The notes beneath the pieces are model-generated. The model was not told the origin of the DNA, made no database searches, and saw only the letters and a list, made by a program, of their open reading frames with translations. The translations under genes and the position numbers were made by a program. A stretch of DNA of 64,000 nt from Nakazawaea peltata (taxonomy: Eukaryota; Ascomycota; Pichiomycetes; Alaninales; Pachysolenaceae): contig BCGQ01000006.1 of the NCBI GenBank assembly GCA_001599355.1, positions 124,001 through 188,000 of the forward strand. The letters are read 5' to 3'. This document shows positions 28,301-37,820 of this stretch, one piece after another (position 1 is the stretch's first letter; each line of letters begins with the position of its first letter).

Positions 28301-29692
28301 CTATTTAAGCAGGTTTATGACATATTTTGCCTCTCTTTGACCACTAATCCATGCCCCATGAACACATCCATGCCCTTCGTAGATGGTGTGCTCACCAGCA
28401 AATCTGATGTTGTCCCAACCTTGGATGAACCCATCGTTGACGAAGAGTCCTTCAGGCTTGACTGACGATACGGCTCCTCTGCTGTAAGGGTCATCATTCC
28501 AGCTAGTAGTGAAGATGTTAAGGGGTTGCTTAACTTGTCCTAACTTATCGAACAAAGGCTTAAAGATCTCCCAGATCTGCTCGGACTGCGCATTCTCAAG
28601 TTGAATGGAGAAAGGTGTTGGGACTAAGCACAATAATGTAGGGACACCCTTGACAGCTTGTAAATTGACACATAAGAAGGGGAATTTCCATGGTTGGGCC
28701 TTCAATTGGTCATTTGGCTGATTGAAGGGGATCACTGGGACAGTAGAGAGATCCAGTGTAGTGAGGCTCGATACTTTTTCACTGAAATCTTTATCAGGCT
28801 CTCCAATGTAGATGAATTTCTCGATATCTTTAGGCCAGAAACATTCATCAAATTCAAAGACTACTTTGGCCAAAGAAACTGAGGCAAGTTTACTGAAATT
28901 GTCACTAATTGAGGCAGGTAACTGAGGAGTAAACGAGATAGACCCTTCTTCACCAACTGGCAGGGTGATAACACTTTGTGGGATTGTTATAATACAATAA
29001 TCACAAGTATACTCAGTTCCATCAGTGGTTGTAATAGAGATCACTTTCTCCTTATTAATGGATTTAACAACTTGATTAAGCTTGATCTTATCCTCAGGAT
29101 ACCCTTCGAGTTCCTTCTTCAATACTGAATCATAATGACTAACTACAAAGGCATCTCTACCTCCATAAGGACCATTACTCTTACTACCATTTGACATATC
29201 CCATGATCCAGCCATGATCTCAGACATTCTCAACAATTGAGGAGCATACTCAATCTGTTCCTTGCTAAGAATATCCTTATTCTCAACAATATACTTATTA
29301 GACAACGTATGTAAGTTGATACTTTGATCTGTCTCCTTAGAAGCAAATAATTTCATCTCGTTTACAACTTGATCCAATTTGTACGACCCTGGGATCTCAC
29401 CTTCTGGTCCAATTAACATCAGAGATGCATCATCAAATGTGTAAGACAAATCCTTCATTCCCCGCATCTTCTTAAATAATGGATTGAATGCGCACTCATG
29501 GTACCAACTGGCTCCAATGTCATACTTTCTCTTAGTCAGTGGAGATTCATAAGTGAAGATCCGGCCACCGATTCTGTCTCTAGCTTCTAAGATTAAAGTC
29601 TCGACACCATTGGCATGTAAGTCAATGGCGGCCTTGATACCAGACACACCAGCACCAACAATGATCAGTGTGGAATGCTTACTCGAACTCAT
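28301..29692 (-). CDS. FMS1: Polyamine oxidase (Fms1-like flavin amine oxidase)
   Basis: 463 residues. FAD-dependent amine oxidase that converts spermine to spermidine and 3-aminopropanal, the source of beta-alanine for pantothenate and coenzyme A in yeast. The dinucleotide fold is at the start: IIVGAGVSGIKAAIDL then EARDRIGGRIFT. Also seen are the YDIGASWYHE substrate-site block, YCIITIPQSV and, near the C-terminus, the second FAD-binding block IRFAGEHTIYEGHGCVHGA. S. cerevisiae Fms1 is 508 residues. No peroxisomal C-terminal signal, so probably cytosolic. Confidence 0.88.
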   Translation of the reverse strand: MSSSKHSTLIIVGAGVSGIKAAIDLHANGVETLILEARDRIGGRIFTYESPLTKRKYDIGASWYHECAFNPLFKKMRGMKDLSYTFDDASLMLIGPEGEIPGSYKLDQVVNEMKLFASKETDQSINLHTLSNKYIVENKDILSKEQIEYAPQLLRMSEIMAGSWDMSNGSKSNGPYGGRDAFVVSHYDSVLKKELEGYPEDKIKLNQVVKSINKEKVISITTTDGTEYTCDYCIITIPQSVITLPVGEEGSISFTPQLPASISDNFSKLASVSLAKVVFEFDECFWPKDIEKFIYIGEPDKDFSEKVSSLTTLDLSTVPVIPFNQPNDQLKAQPWKFPFLCVNLQAVKGVPTLLCLVPTPFSIQLENAQSEQIWEIFKPLFDKLGQVKQPLNIFTTSWNDDPYSRGAVSSVKPEGLFVNDGFIQGWDNIRFAGEHTIYEGHGCVHGAWISGQREAKYVINLLK

Positions 29693-29877
29693 ATCTACTC
29701 TACCCTCGTTAAATTCTCAATCGTAATCGTATATTTTTATTATATAAAGTGGGGGAGGGGGTCCTTAAATCGGGTTAACATTTGCGCGGGTAACGAAAAA
29801 AAAACTATGTATGGGGCAGCAGAGAAAGGGAAAAATAGGCTGTTTTGGGAAATGGTAAGCACCAAAGGGGGGTGGAA

Positions 29878-30798
29878 TCAATGTTTCCTGGCACTCTTTT
29901 CGGCTTTAGCCTTCATTCTTCTTTCTCTAGCCAACTTCAGTTCTGGTCCAGATTCGGTATCTAAAGTATAATCCCACCATCTGAAACTACTGGCGTAATT
30001 CCCGATGAAATAATGATGGTGTAAATCATGATGCTCCAGTCCTGCCCAGAAGGGTATGAACTTATTCAAAGACCAAGGGAAATCATAACCACTATGAGAA
30101 TCGACAGCTTGGAATAATCTTAATACAATCCAGCATGTCACTGTAAAAAGGTGCAATTGATGAGTTATAGCAGCGTAGATCATTGGAAATCCAACTGTTC
30201 CAAAGCCAAGACTCATCGTCTCGATTGGATGCAGGTACTCAGCAGCTAATCCAAATGGTGCCAGATATCTGTGGTGTTGTTTATGTATATATTTGTAGAA
30301 TGGACCATAATGGAACAATCTGTGAGCCCAGTAATGCCACATATCTTCTAACACAAAGAATAAAGCCCATTGCATAAGCATAGATTTCAATGGTGGGAAT
30401 GGGACACTCACCGAGATCCCTAAACTTTTGCACATTGGGTGGAAAGTCCAGATTGGCAAGGCCTCGACTAACAAATGCGATTTTAAAACACTTTTCAAGC
30501 ATTCCCATTGTTCTTTATCACTTGGAATGTATGTAGGCTGGATTTTCCATCTATTGAAGAATGGGATCTTGTCTATTATGTACCAAGGAACACATCTTCC
30601 AAAGTACATAATTTCATGAGTGAGGAAGAATAATAATCCGGTAGCCAAAGTATCATTAGCCATATAGATATACCAAGATGCCCATAATTTTTCCAGAATA
30701 TTCAACTGAGGTTGAGTTTCATAGACATTACTCAACACCTGGTTGAATGATTTTGAGGAGATATACTCCAAAGTAGTGCTATTGAATATTTCTGTCAT
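29878..30798 (-). CDS. ERG25: C-4 methylsterol oxidase
   Basis: 306 residues, ER membrane di-iron oxygenase that starts removal of the two C-4 methyl groups in ergosterol synthesis. Start is the ATG at 30798 ([11 protein letters not shown]). The three His boxes are HRLFH, HKQHH and HHDLHHH. Four CTG codons occur in the C-terminal half (at 30264, 30234, 30039, 29940 reading downwards) and all fall on alanines of the S. cerevisiae protein: HHRY-A-APFG, EY-A-HP, WAG-A-EHHD and GPE-A-K. The C-terminus is Lys-rich ([12 protein letters not shown]), as in ER-retained relatives. Confidence 0.96.
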   Translation of the reverse strand: MTEIFNSTTLEYISSKSFNQVLSNVYETQPQLNILEKLWASWYIYMANDTLATGLLFFLTHEIMYFGRCVPWYIIDKIPFFNRWKIQPTYIPSDKEQWECLKSVLKSHLLVEALPIWTFHPMCKSLGISVSVPFPPLKSMLMQWALFFVLEDMWHYWAHRLFHYGPFYKYIHKQHHRYLAPFGLAAEYLHPIETMSLGFGTVGFPMIYAAITHQLHLFTVTCWIVLRLFQAVDSHSGYDFPWSLNKFIPFWAGLEHHDLHHHYFIGNYASSFRWWDYTLDTESGPELKLARERRMKAKAEKSARKH

Positions 30799-31773
30799 AC
30801 TCGACCACAATAAAAGGGGATGTTTTTTACTTAGGAGATGGGTGTATGATTATTTATATAGATTAGCATCTGATTTAAAGGAGAGCTCCTACAAACTACA
30901 CTTGCATCTTATACGCGACCGTATATAAAATATGCATGGAATCTCTTTACACCACTTGTCTGACTGGGGTTCATTTCCCATTATTGCCTAACTGTAAACA
31001 AAATCTACATACAAAAAATGGTATGATTTTTCCTACTGAGTTATTTGATGAGTCGATGCAGTGCATTTCGGGGCACCCCCTGATAAGGCTGCGTGGGAAT
31101 GATCTTGGGAGGGATATCGGTCGTTTATAATAAAGTTTAAGCGATCTATACATGTCTATTTAAGTTTACGTCGTATATAAATTGGTTCTAGTTAACATTG
31201 GTGGTTCTATTTTTACCTACAAACAATCTATCAATGTGTATGTTAATATAGTAGAGACTATGATGATCCATAGATATATTAGTCAATATTGGAGTTTTCG
31301 ATGAGGTCAGATCACCCAGGTCACCCAGATAAACCATTCTGGAAAGATTTAAACCCTACCATCGTCTTCGTATCTAATTCTACTCCCTCCCCTCCATTTA
31401 ACTAAAACTAAAAAGGGGTTATTTATAACTTGGTGTTCTGATGTTCAATTCTAATCCTCCATGTCAGGGCTCCCAACCCTAGCCCTTACAGTCTAATAGA
31501 CAGTCACGCGCAATACACTCATTTGCTCATGTTTTACCAATTATTTAATAATTTTATGCAGCGCATTGCTCAAAATCTCTATGAAAAAGTAAGTGCATTC
31601 CACCCAATATTCCCAATTAGGAAGCTCTTTTTGTTCAAATAACACACTACCCTAAAACCAAAAATTTTTCCCATTCACACTCTTTGATGAAAAAAATCAA
31701 ATAGAAAAAAATTTATAAAAAAATCTTTCTATATATTTTTCATAAGACTTTAAGATAAGTAACGATTTCAAAA
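30799..31773. other. Long divergent promoter ERG25 / RPL20
   Basis: About 975 bp. It holds TCGTATA at 31171-31177 (the core of the yeast sterol element bound by Upc2/Ecm22, 373 bp before ERG25), AACCCTA at 31352-31358 and 31475-31481 (Tbf1-type sites, used by ribosomal-protein genes in many yeasts), and A/T tracts near 31660-31725 before the RPL20 first exon. No gene seen. Confidence 0.45.
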
Positions 31774-32656
31774 AGTAAGTTATTGATAGACGATATAGTT
31801 TTATTGGTTTTCATCATATTCAGACCAGTTGGAGAGTCCGTATCATTAGATTGGTGTTTTTAATAATCAAGAAGTATGTTTCAGTAATCATTTTATTCAA
31901 TCATGGTTTTCCAAGAAAATGGCTTGTCCAGTAGTGAGATGAGAGCGAGCATATATGACCATATGGGCAGAGAGTGTACCAGAATGATTCAGTGACATTC
32001 AGGAGATTTCCAGATGAACTAGAATGAAGTAGGATGAGAATATAGTACAAATTTCATGGACATGGTTTGACTGATAAGAGACCGATGGAACAAACAATAA
32101 ATTCAACCAAACTTTCATACTAACAATCGATTTTCTAGTGTCCCGTCTTAACGAATATCAAGTTATTGGTCGCCGTTTACCAACTGAATCTGTTCCAGAG
32201 CCAAAGTTGTTCCGTATGAGAATCTTTGCTCCAAACGTAGTTGTTGCCAAGTCTCGTTACTGGTACTTCTTGCAAAAGTTGCACAAGGTCAAGAGAGCTT
32301 CCGGTGAGGTTGTCTCTGTTAACGTCATCTCTGAGGCCCACCCAACCAAGGTCAAGAACTTCGGTATCTGGATCAGATACGACTCCAGATCTGGTACCCA
32401 CAACATGTACAAGGAATACAGAGATGTTACCAGAGTTGGTGCCGTTGAGCAAATGTACCAAGATTTGGCTGCCAGACACAGAGCCAGATTTAGATCTGTT
32501 CACATCTTGAAGGTTGTCGAATTGCAAAAGACCGACGACGTCAAGAGACAATACGTTAAGCAATTCTTGTCCAAGGACTTGAAGTTCCCATTGCCACACA
32601 GAATCCAAAAAACCAAGAAGGTCTACGCTTACAAGAGACCAACTACTTTCTACTAA
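31774..32656 (+). CDS. RPL20: Ribosomal protein eL20 (L18a), start codon split by an intron
   Basis: 172 residues of the large-subunit protein eL20. The second exon (32139-32656) begins TG TCC CGT and has no in-frame ATG before conserved sequence. A GTAAGT donor at 31775 preceded by AAAAA, and TACTAAC at 32118-32124 before TTTTCTAG, define an intron 31775-32138 (364 nt). Splicing joins A and TG to give ATG TCC CGT, so the start codon itself is split. The protein is almost identical to yeast Rpl20 ([43 protein letters not shown]). The gene uses no CTG codon, as expected for a very highly expressed gene that favours TTG for Leu. Donor choice rests on consensus only. Confidence 0.92.
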
Positions 32657-32961
32657 ATTGGTTTTTTAAATATCATGTGTAATTAAAAATATATATCAGT
32701 TTTTAATAGTCGATCATAAATCCTCCTCTTAGTTCTTCTGCTCTCTTTTTGCCCTATAAATTTTCCCATACTAAAAATTTTCCAATAAAATTTTTCCTCC
32801 ATAGTTAAGCTGCCATAGAATTTTGGTAAGGGGAAGTTCGAGCTTGGAAATTTGAGGTTGGAGAAATTTGATTTTTTGCACTACCTTTCCGCGTATGTTT
32901 ATAAGTTTACGCGTAAATAGTCAAGGTGAAGGTTAGTGAGAGATACAGAGTGAAGACGAAT
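32657..32961. promoter_or_regulatory. RNH201 promoter with MluI box and GTAGTGCA motif
   Basis: 305 bp. ACGCGT at 32909-32914, 48 bp before the RNH201 start, is the MBF (MluI cell-cycle box) site. GTAGTGCA followed by AAAAAA lies on the minus strand at 32877-32884. Several AAAATTTT tracts lie between 32755 and 32800. Confidence 0.5.
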
Positions 32962-33900
32962 ATGAGTGAGACGAAGTTAATTGACGAAGAATTTGTACCT
33001 CCATCGGTAATTGTTCCTGTTCTCAAGGAATCATCATCTTATCTGTCGTCGATTCCTGAGCTGATCGCTGCTGATCCAACTGCTCCAGTTGTATTGGGAG
33101 TCGATGAGGCAGGAAGAGGTCCAGTATTGGGGCCAATGGTGTATGGAATTGCATATTGTTTGAAAGAATATGAAAAAGAATTGTCAACTTATGGATTTGA
33201 TGATTCTAAAGTATTGAAAGAGGATTTTAGAACTATATTAATGAAACAAATTTGTGAGCCTGAATCTGAGTTACTTAAGAATCTTGGTTGGTCGACAAGA
33301 ACAATGACTCCAAGGGATATAAGCAGTGATATGTTGAGTCACCATGTGAATTTGAATGATCAAGCTCATGATGCTACTATAAATTTGATCAAAGGAGTAC
33401 TTCTGCAGGGAGTTAATGTGACTGAGGTTTATGTCGATACTGTAGGACCTCCTGCTTCTTACCAGAAGAAATTACAGGGGTTTTTCCCGAAACTCAAGAT
33501 CACCGTAAGTAAAAAGCTGGATTCTTTATTCAAAATTGTAAGTGCAGCATCAGTTTGTGCTAAAGTTACCAGAGATATCACTTTACAGTTGAGTAAACCG
33601 AATCCAGAAGATAAATTAGGATCCGGATACCCTTCAGATCCTAACACTAAAGAATGGCTTAAGTCTAATATGAATAATTTCTTTGGATGGACTGATATTG
33701 TTAGATATAGTTGGTCAACTCTGTCAAATTGTTTAGATAGTAATGGAGGAGTCAAGGTAATATTTGCGGATGATGTTCTGGAGAAATTTGAATATGGAGA
33801 TATTATGGGGATGTTTAATTCTAAAAGAGATAATAGGGCTATGGAAAATTTAGATAGTAGTACATTATGGTGGGGTACGAATGAGGGTATAGATTTATAG
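32962..33900 (+). CDS. RNH201: Ribonuclease H2 catalytic subunit
   Basis: 312 residues. Removes ribonucleotides misincorporated in DNA and RNA:DNA hybrids. Start is the ATG at 32962; the frame is open for 12 codons before it but only from GTG. The catalytic DEAGRGP motif is at residues 48-54, with DDSK (about 90), VYVDTVGPP, and a C-terminal D in the ASVCAKVTRD block. A CTG at 33517 sits in KK-x-DSLF, where the family has KKADSL; reading it as Ala restores the consensus. The MluI box in the promoter fits S-phase expression. Confidence 0.95.
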   Translation: MSETKLIDEEFVPPSVIVPVLKESSSYLSSIPELIAADPTAPVVLGVDEAGRGPVLGPMVYGIAYCLKEYEKELSTYGFDDSKVLKEDFRTILMKQICEPESELLKNLGWSTRTMTPRDISSDMLSHHVNLNDQAHDATINLIKGVLLQGVNVTEVYVDTVGPPASYQKKLQGFFPKLKITVSKKLDSLFKIVSAASVCAKVTRDITLQLSKPNPEDKLGSGYPSDPNTKEWLKSNMNNFFGWTDIVRYSWSTLSNCLDSNGGVKVIFADDVLEKFEYGDIMGMFNSKRDNRAMENLDSSTLWWGTNEGIDL

Positions 33901-34284
33901 TATTGTATAGAAGAATTAATATTTGATTCTGTTAGTCTTTTCAGTCAAACGATATCAATGTAATGTCCAAACTACTGAGCCGACCCCCCTCCTTCAGCAT
34001 AACCCCATCATAACCCCAAGTATCTCACCAATTATCACCCCCAATAACCCCTCCCCCTATTATTCCAAATCCGGATTTCTCCTTACACGACCTTCTTCAC
34101 TTTCATAATTCGCTCCCCCACCTGCACCGGACAACTCTTTTCCAAACCCAGCGCAAATGGTACTGTTTTTTTCTAATTTTTTTCCAGTTAAAAAAATAGC
34201 AGTAGCACCACACCGATTGGATATTATTGATCAAGAGTTCTTTCAGAGAATCAAATTCGCATCAATTATCGATACTTATAGGAG
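33901..34284. other. Intergenic region RNH201 / LAT1
   Basis: 384 bp, very C/A-rich on the + strand (33985-34055, repeated AACCCC), then an A/T-rich promoter for LAT1. No gene seen. Confidence 0.5.
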
Positions 34285-35770
34285 ATGTCTGCTTTAGCTG
34301 CCTTCAGAATCCATGCTCGCCCAGCGGCCATGAGAATTAGCCAGTAAGTAACCGCCCATGCCATCCCGTGGTATTTGCTGCTTAAAATCATTAGACTAAC
34401 GTTATTTTTATAGATACCAAAGATTGTCTTTGACTGCTTTGAACTTGGCCAGAACTTATGCTGGTAAATCTTTCCCACCTCACACTGTTATTAACATGCC
34501 TGCATTGTCCCCAACCATGACTCAAGGTAACATTGTCTCTTGGAGCAAGAGCGTTGGTGACCAATTGGAGCCAGGAGAAGCCATTGCCGAGATCGAGACC
34601 GACAAGGCTTCTATGGATTTCGAATTCCAAGAAGATGGTTACTTGGCTAAGATTATTTTGGACGGTGGTGCCAAGGATATTCCTGTAGGAAAGCCAATTG
34701 CTGTTTACGTTGAGAATGCTGAGGATGTTCCAGCCTTTGAATCTTTCACTGCCGAGGATGCTGGTGAAGCCGGTGCTGCTCCAGCTGCCACCGAGGCTGC
34801 TCCAGAAAAGACTGCCGATGCTCCAGCTGCTCCAGCTTCTTCTTCTGCTCCAGCCTCCTCTGGTTCTTCCAAGTCTGCTCCAGCTCCAACTGACAGAATC
34901 ATTGCTTCTCCATTGGCCAAGACTTTGGCTTTGGAGAAAGGTATCTCTTTGAAGCAAGTCAAGGGATCCGGACCAAACGGTAGAATTGTCGCCAAGGATG
35001 TCGAGAACTTCAAGGCCCCAGCTGCTGCTCCAGCTAAGGCTGCTCCAGCTTCTACTCCAGCTGCCGCCTCTTTCGAAGACGTTGAAATCACCTCCATGAG
35101 AAGAACTATCGGTAGAAGATTATTGGAATCTACCCAAAACTTACCAACTTACATTGTTTCTTCTTCTGTTTCTGTTTCTAAGTTATTGAAATTGAGAGCT
35201 TCTTTGAACTCCACTGCCGATGAACGTTACAAGTTGTCTGTCAATGACTTGATGATCAAGGCCATTGCTCTTGCTGCTAAGAGATTCCCATCTGTTAACT
35301 CTGCTTGGTTAGAAAACGAGGGTGTCATCAGACAATACAACAATGTCGATGTTTCTGTTGCCGTTGCTACCCCAACTGGTTTGATTACTCCAATTGTCAA
35401 GAGTGCCGAATCCAAGGGTTTGATCGATATCTCTAAGGAGATCAAGGACTTGGGTAAGCGTGCTAAGGAGAACAAGTTGAAGCCAGAAGAGTTCACCGGT
35501 GGTACTATCACCATCTCTAACTTGGGTATGAACCCAGCTGTCAGCTTATTCACATCTATCATTAACCCACCTCATTCTGCTATCATTGCCATTGCTACCG
35601 TTCAAAAGGTTGCTGTTGAAGACAAGGCCAGTCCAAATGGTATTTCCTTCGATTCCAGAATTAACTTGACCGGTACTTTCGACCACAGAACTGTTGATGG
35701 TGCTATGGGAGGTGAATTCATGAAGGAAGTTAAGAGAATTATTGAGAATCCTTTGGAATTCTTGCTTTAG
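34285..35770 (+). CDS. LAT1: Dihydrolipoyl acetyltransferase, E2 of pyruvate dehydrogenase (spliced)
   Basis: Exons 34285-34343 and 34414-35770 give 471 residues; the 70-nt intron (34344-34413) has GTAAGT and GACTAAC before TTTTTATAG. Exon 1 supplies the mitochondrial presequence (MSALAAFRIHARPAAMR). The lipoyl domain has ETDKASMDFE with the lipoyl lysine at residue 84. An Ala/Pro-rich linker leads to the E1/E3-binding domain (IIASPLAKTLALE to GPNGRIVAKDV) and a catalytic domain ending in FDHRTVDGA with the active His. No CTG codon occurs in the gene, a sign of high expression. Forms the PDH core in the mitochondrial matrix. Confidence 0.96.
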
Positions 35771-36121
35771 ATGTTGTGAATTGACAAAAAAGATCATGAG
35801 ATATAGTCTAATAAGATAAAGAATACTAAGTGTAGTGTTATAACCCTGTCCTCCGTCTGTCCTCCGTCTGTCCTCTACACACTGCCCTCTCCTCCACCCC
35901 TCCTTGCTCATCTATCTTCCTCTCTTACTCTGCTAGCTCCCCCTTCTATCATACCCCTTCTATCCTACCCCTCCTACCGTGCCCCTCCTATCCTACCCCC
36001 AAAAGTCGTGCAAAATTTACTAATGTGAAAATTTTTTGACCGACGAACCCTCCTAATAAAGATCTTAAAGATCCAATTAACAAGCTATTAGTGACAAGAT
36101 TGATATCGCGTAAATATTAAG
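35771..36121. repeat. Intergenic C/T-rich repeats before TOM7
   Basis: 351 bp. CCGTCTGTCCT repeats at about 35847-35875 and CCCCTCCTATCCTA-type repeats at about 35937-36000 precede GTCGTGCA at 36005-36012 and an AAAATTTTTT tract. The motif is 110 bp before the TOM7 start. Confidence 0.6.
36005..36012 (+). promoter_or_regulatory. GTCGTGCA composite motif before TOM7
   Basis: CCCCCAAAA, then GTCGTGCA, then AAATTTAC; same orientation as TOM7, 110 bp upstream. Confidence 0.5.
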
Positions 36122-36414
36122 ATGTCTGGTTATAACTTATCTGAAGAGTCTAAGGTATGTGAGGATGATTGAATGATGGGATATTTGTGGGGGATGAGAG
36201 GAGCGATGGGACGTGATGGAGTTGTTCCTCGTCTTGCCCCTCAGCGCTAAATGGCAATACTAACAATTAATAGGAGAGAATCGTCAAGGTGTTGAACATC
36301 TCTAAGACCGTTGCTCATTATGGTTTGATTCCATTTGTCTTGTATTTGGGTTGGAAATCGACCCCAAATAGACCAAATCTCGTTGCTTTATTGTCTCCAT
36401 TACCTTCTGTTTAA
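36122..36414 (+). CDS. TOM7: TOM complex small subunit Tom7 (spliced)
   Basis: A 57-residue tail-anchored subunit of the outer-membrane import pore that tunes TOM and SAM assembly. Exons 36122-36154 and 36274-36414; the 119-nt intron (36155-36273) has GTATGT, the only non-GTAAGT donor in the window, and TACTAAC at 36258-36264 before AATTAATAG. The product begins MSGYNLSEESKERI and contains VAHYGLIPFVLYLGW and the ending NLVALLSPLPSV, almost identical to yeast Tom7. Too short and too split to appear as an open frame, so it is easily missed. Confidence 0.95.
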
Positions 36415-36872
36415 GAGGGATATTAATGAATTAAGATTTAACATGGTGGTTCAATTGTGAAAGACTGTTTGTTTCTGAGAAACTTAAGATTCATGTATAT
36501 ATGATAGGATGTAATACAGTCGTTTGATGAAAGTGAGGAGTATGTAGAAGTGGTAGTGTAGTGTAGCATAGTAGGGTAGTAGGATAGTAGAAGAAGTAGT
36601 AGGAAAAGTATGGTAGGAGAAGTAGTAGGAGAAGTTTAGTAAGAGAAGTTTAGTAGAAGAAGTAGGAGAAGTAGGAGAAGTATAGTTGGAGAAGTAGTAG
36701 GTAGTACTGCTGGTATGTAGTGGTGGTGGTATTGTGGTGTAGTGATGGTGGTGTACCTTACTATGTAGTTCCCCCATCTTTGCCCCCACACCTTTTTCCC
36801 TAATTTTTCACCTTGAAATTTCCATCGACAAATCGATCCTCACCCTCCATTACTCTCCCTTGTACAATATAT
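36415..36872. repeat. Purine-rich degenerate repeat GTAGTAGGAGAA between TOM7 and FLX1
   Basis: From about 36537 to 36760 the + strand is a degenerate array of AGTAGTAGGAGAAG-like units followed by GTGGTGGTA. The opposite strand is open for 101 codons but codes only Tyr/Ser/Thr repeats with no homologue, so I treat it as a microsatellite. Confidence 0.7.
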
Positions 36873-37820
36873 ATGAGTCTACCGGTGACACAGAGTCGAC
36901 ATGACTCTCCTAAGAAACTAACAAACCTCTCACCGACTCAAAAAGAGATCGTTAGTGGATTAACTGCCGGGTTCATCGTCACCTTAACTACTCATCCATT
37001 AGATGTGTTAAAAATTCGACTCCAATTGGACACCAGCTCCAAACTTCAAAGGGAAAGTTACGCCAAAATCGTCCAGGATCTCCGTAAAGATGCTGTATAT
37101 GATGGAAAATTGAGTCCCAACTTACTACTAAAAGGTTTATATAGAGGTATTGGGCCCAGTATCGTAGGAAACACTATCGGTTGGGCTTCATATTTCTCAT
37201 TGTACAGATTCTATAAAGATTTGGCATTCAAGATGACTTATGGCAAAGATGAGACGTCTTTCAAGTCCAATGACGCAAATTTACAATCTTATCATTATTT
37301 ATTAAGTGCATATTCAGCAGGATTCACAGCCCTGCTCATTACTAATCCCATCTGGGTATTAAAAACTCGAATCTTATCCACTTCCAAGAGCCATCCAGGT
37401 GCTTACCAATCACTTCTAGATGGAGCTAGACAAATATTCAAACAGGAAGGGATCTTGGGATTCTGGAAAGGGATGGTGCCGTCGTTATTCGGGATTCTGC
37501 AGAATTCGATCCAATTTAGCATTTATGACACTTTCAAACATACTCTCTTCCAAGGCGATGACCTCAGTTTATGGCAATCGATTTATTTAAGCGCAGGTAG
37601 TAAGGTCGTGAGTAATGTAACGATGTATCCATTCCAGGTGATCAAAAGTCGGTTACAAAATTATGGGAATAAACAAACAATGAAAGAGATAATTTTGTCT
37701 ACGTATAATTCTGTTGGTATAAGGGGGTTTTATAAGGGGTTGATACCTAATGTTATTAGGGTACTTCCTCTGACGTGTATAACTTTTGGATGTTATGAGC
37801 AGATGAAGAATATATTATAA
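36873..37820 (+). CDS. FLX1: Mitochondrial FAD carrier Flx1 (SLC25 family)
   Basis: 315 residues, six membrane helices in three repeats. The signature motifs are HPLDVLKIRLQ, NPIWVLKTRI and YPFQVIKSRLQ; the Trp in the second motif marks the NAD/FAD/folate branch of the family. IVSGLTAGFIVTLTTHPLD at the start and GFWKGMVPSLFGI are close to yeast Flx1, which moves FAD across the inner membrane. Start is the ATG at 36873; open sequence before it begins at a TTG. The CTG codon in GFTA-x-LITNPIW fits Ala, which is what the family has two or three positions before TNP. Confidence 0.88.
   Translation: MSLPVTQSRHDSPKKLTNLSPTQKEIVSGLTAGFIVTLTTHPLDVLKIRLQLDTSSKLQRESYAKIVQDLRKDAVYDGKLSPNLLLKGLYRGIGPSIVGNTIGWASYFSLYRFYKDLAFKMTYGKDETSFKSNDANLQSYHYLLSAYSAGFTALLITNPIWVLKTRILSTSKSHPGAYQSLLDGARQIFKQEGILGFWKGMVPSLFGILQNSIQFSIYDTFKHTLFQGDDLSLWQSIYLSAGSKVVSNVTMYPFQVIKSRLQNYGNKQTMKEIILSTYNSVGIRGFYKGLIPNVIRVLPLTCITFGCYEQMKNIL

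Noticed and set aside
30936-31153. Small open frames on both strands between ERG25 and RPL20
   Set aside because: About 60 codons each, overlapping on opposite strands, with no conserved motif and an A/T-rich promoter setting.
31775-32138. Possible intronic snoRNA in the RPL20 intron
   Set aside because: No convincing C box (RTGATGA) paired with a D box (CTGA) and flanking stem. The ATP3 intron was checked with the same result.
32177-32608. 143-codon open frame on the minus strand over RPL20
   Set aside because: Mirror frame of a strongly codon-biased ribosomal protein gene; no homology.
34391-34957. 188-codon antisense frame over LAT1
   Set aside because: Ser/Trp-rich mirror of the lipoyl domain and Ala/Pro linker; no family.
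36484-36789. 101-codon Tyr/Ser/Thr-rich frame on the minus strand
   Set aside because: It is the translation of the GTAGTAGGAGAA microsatellite.
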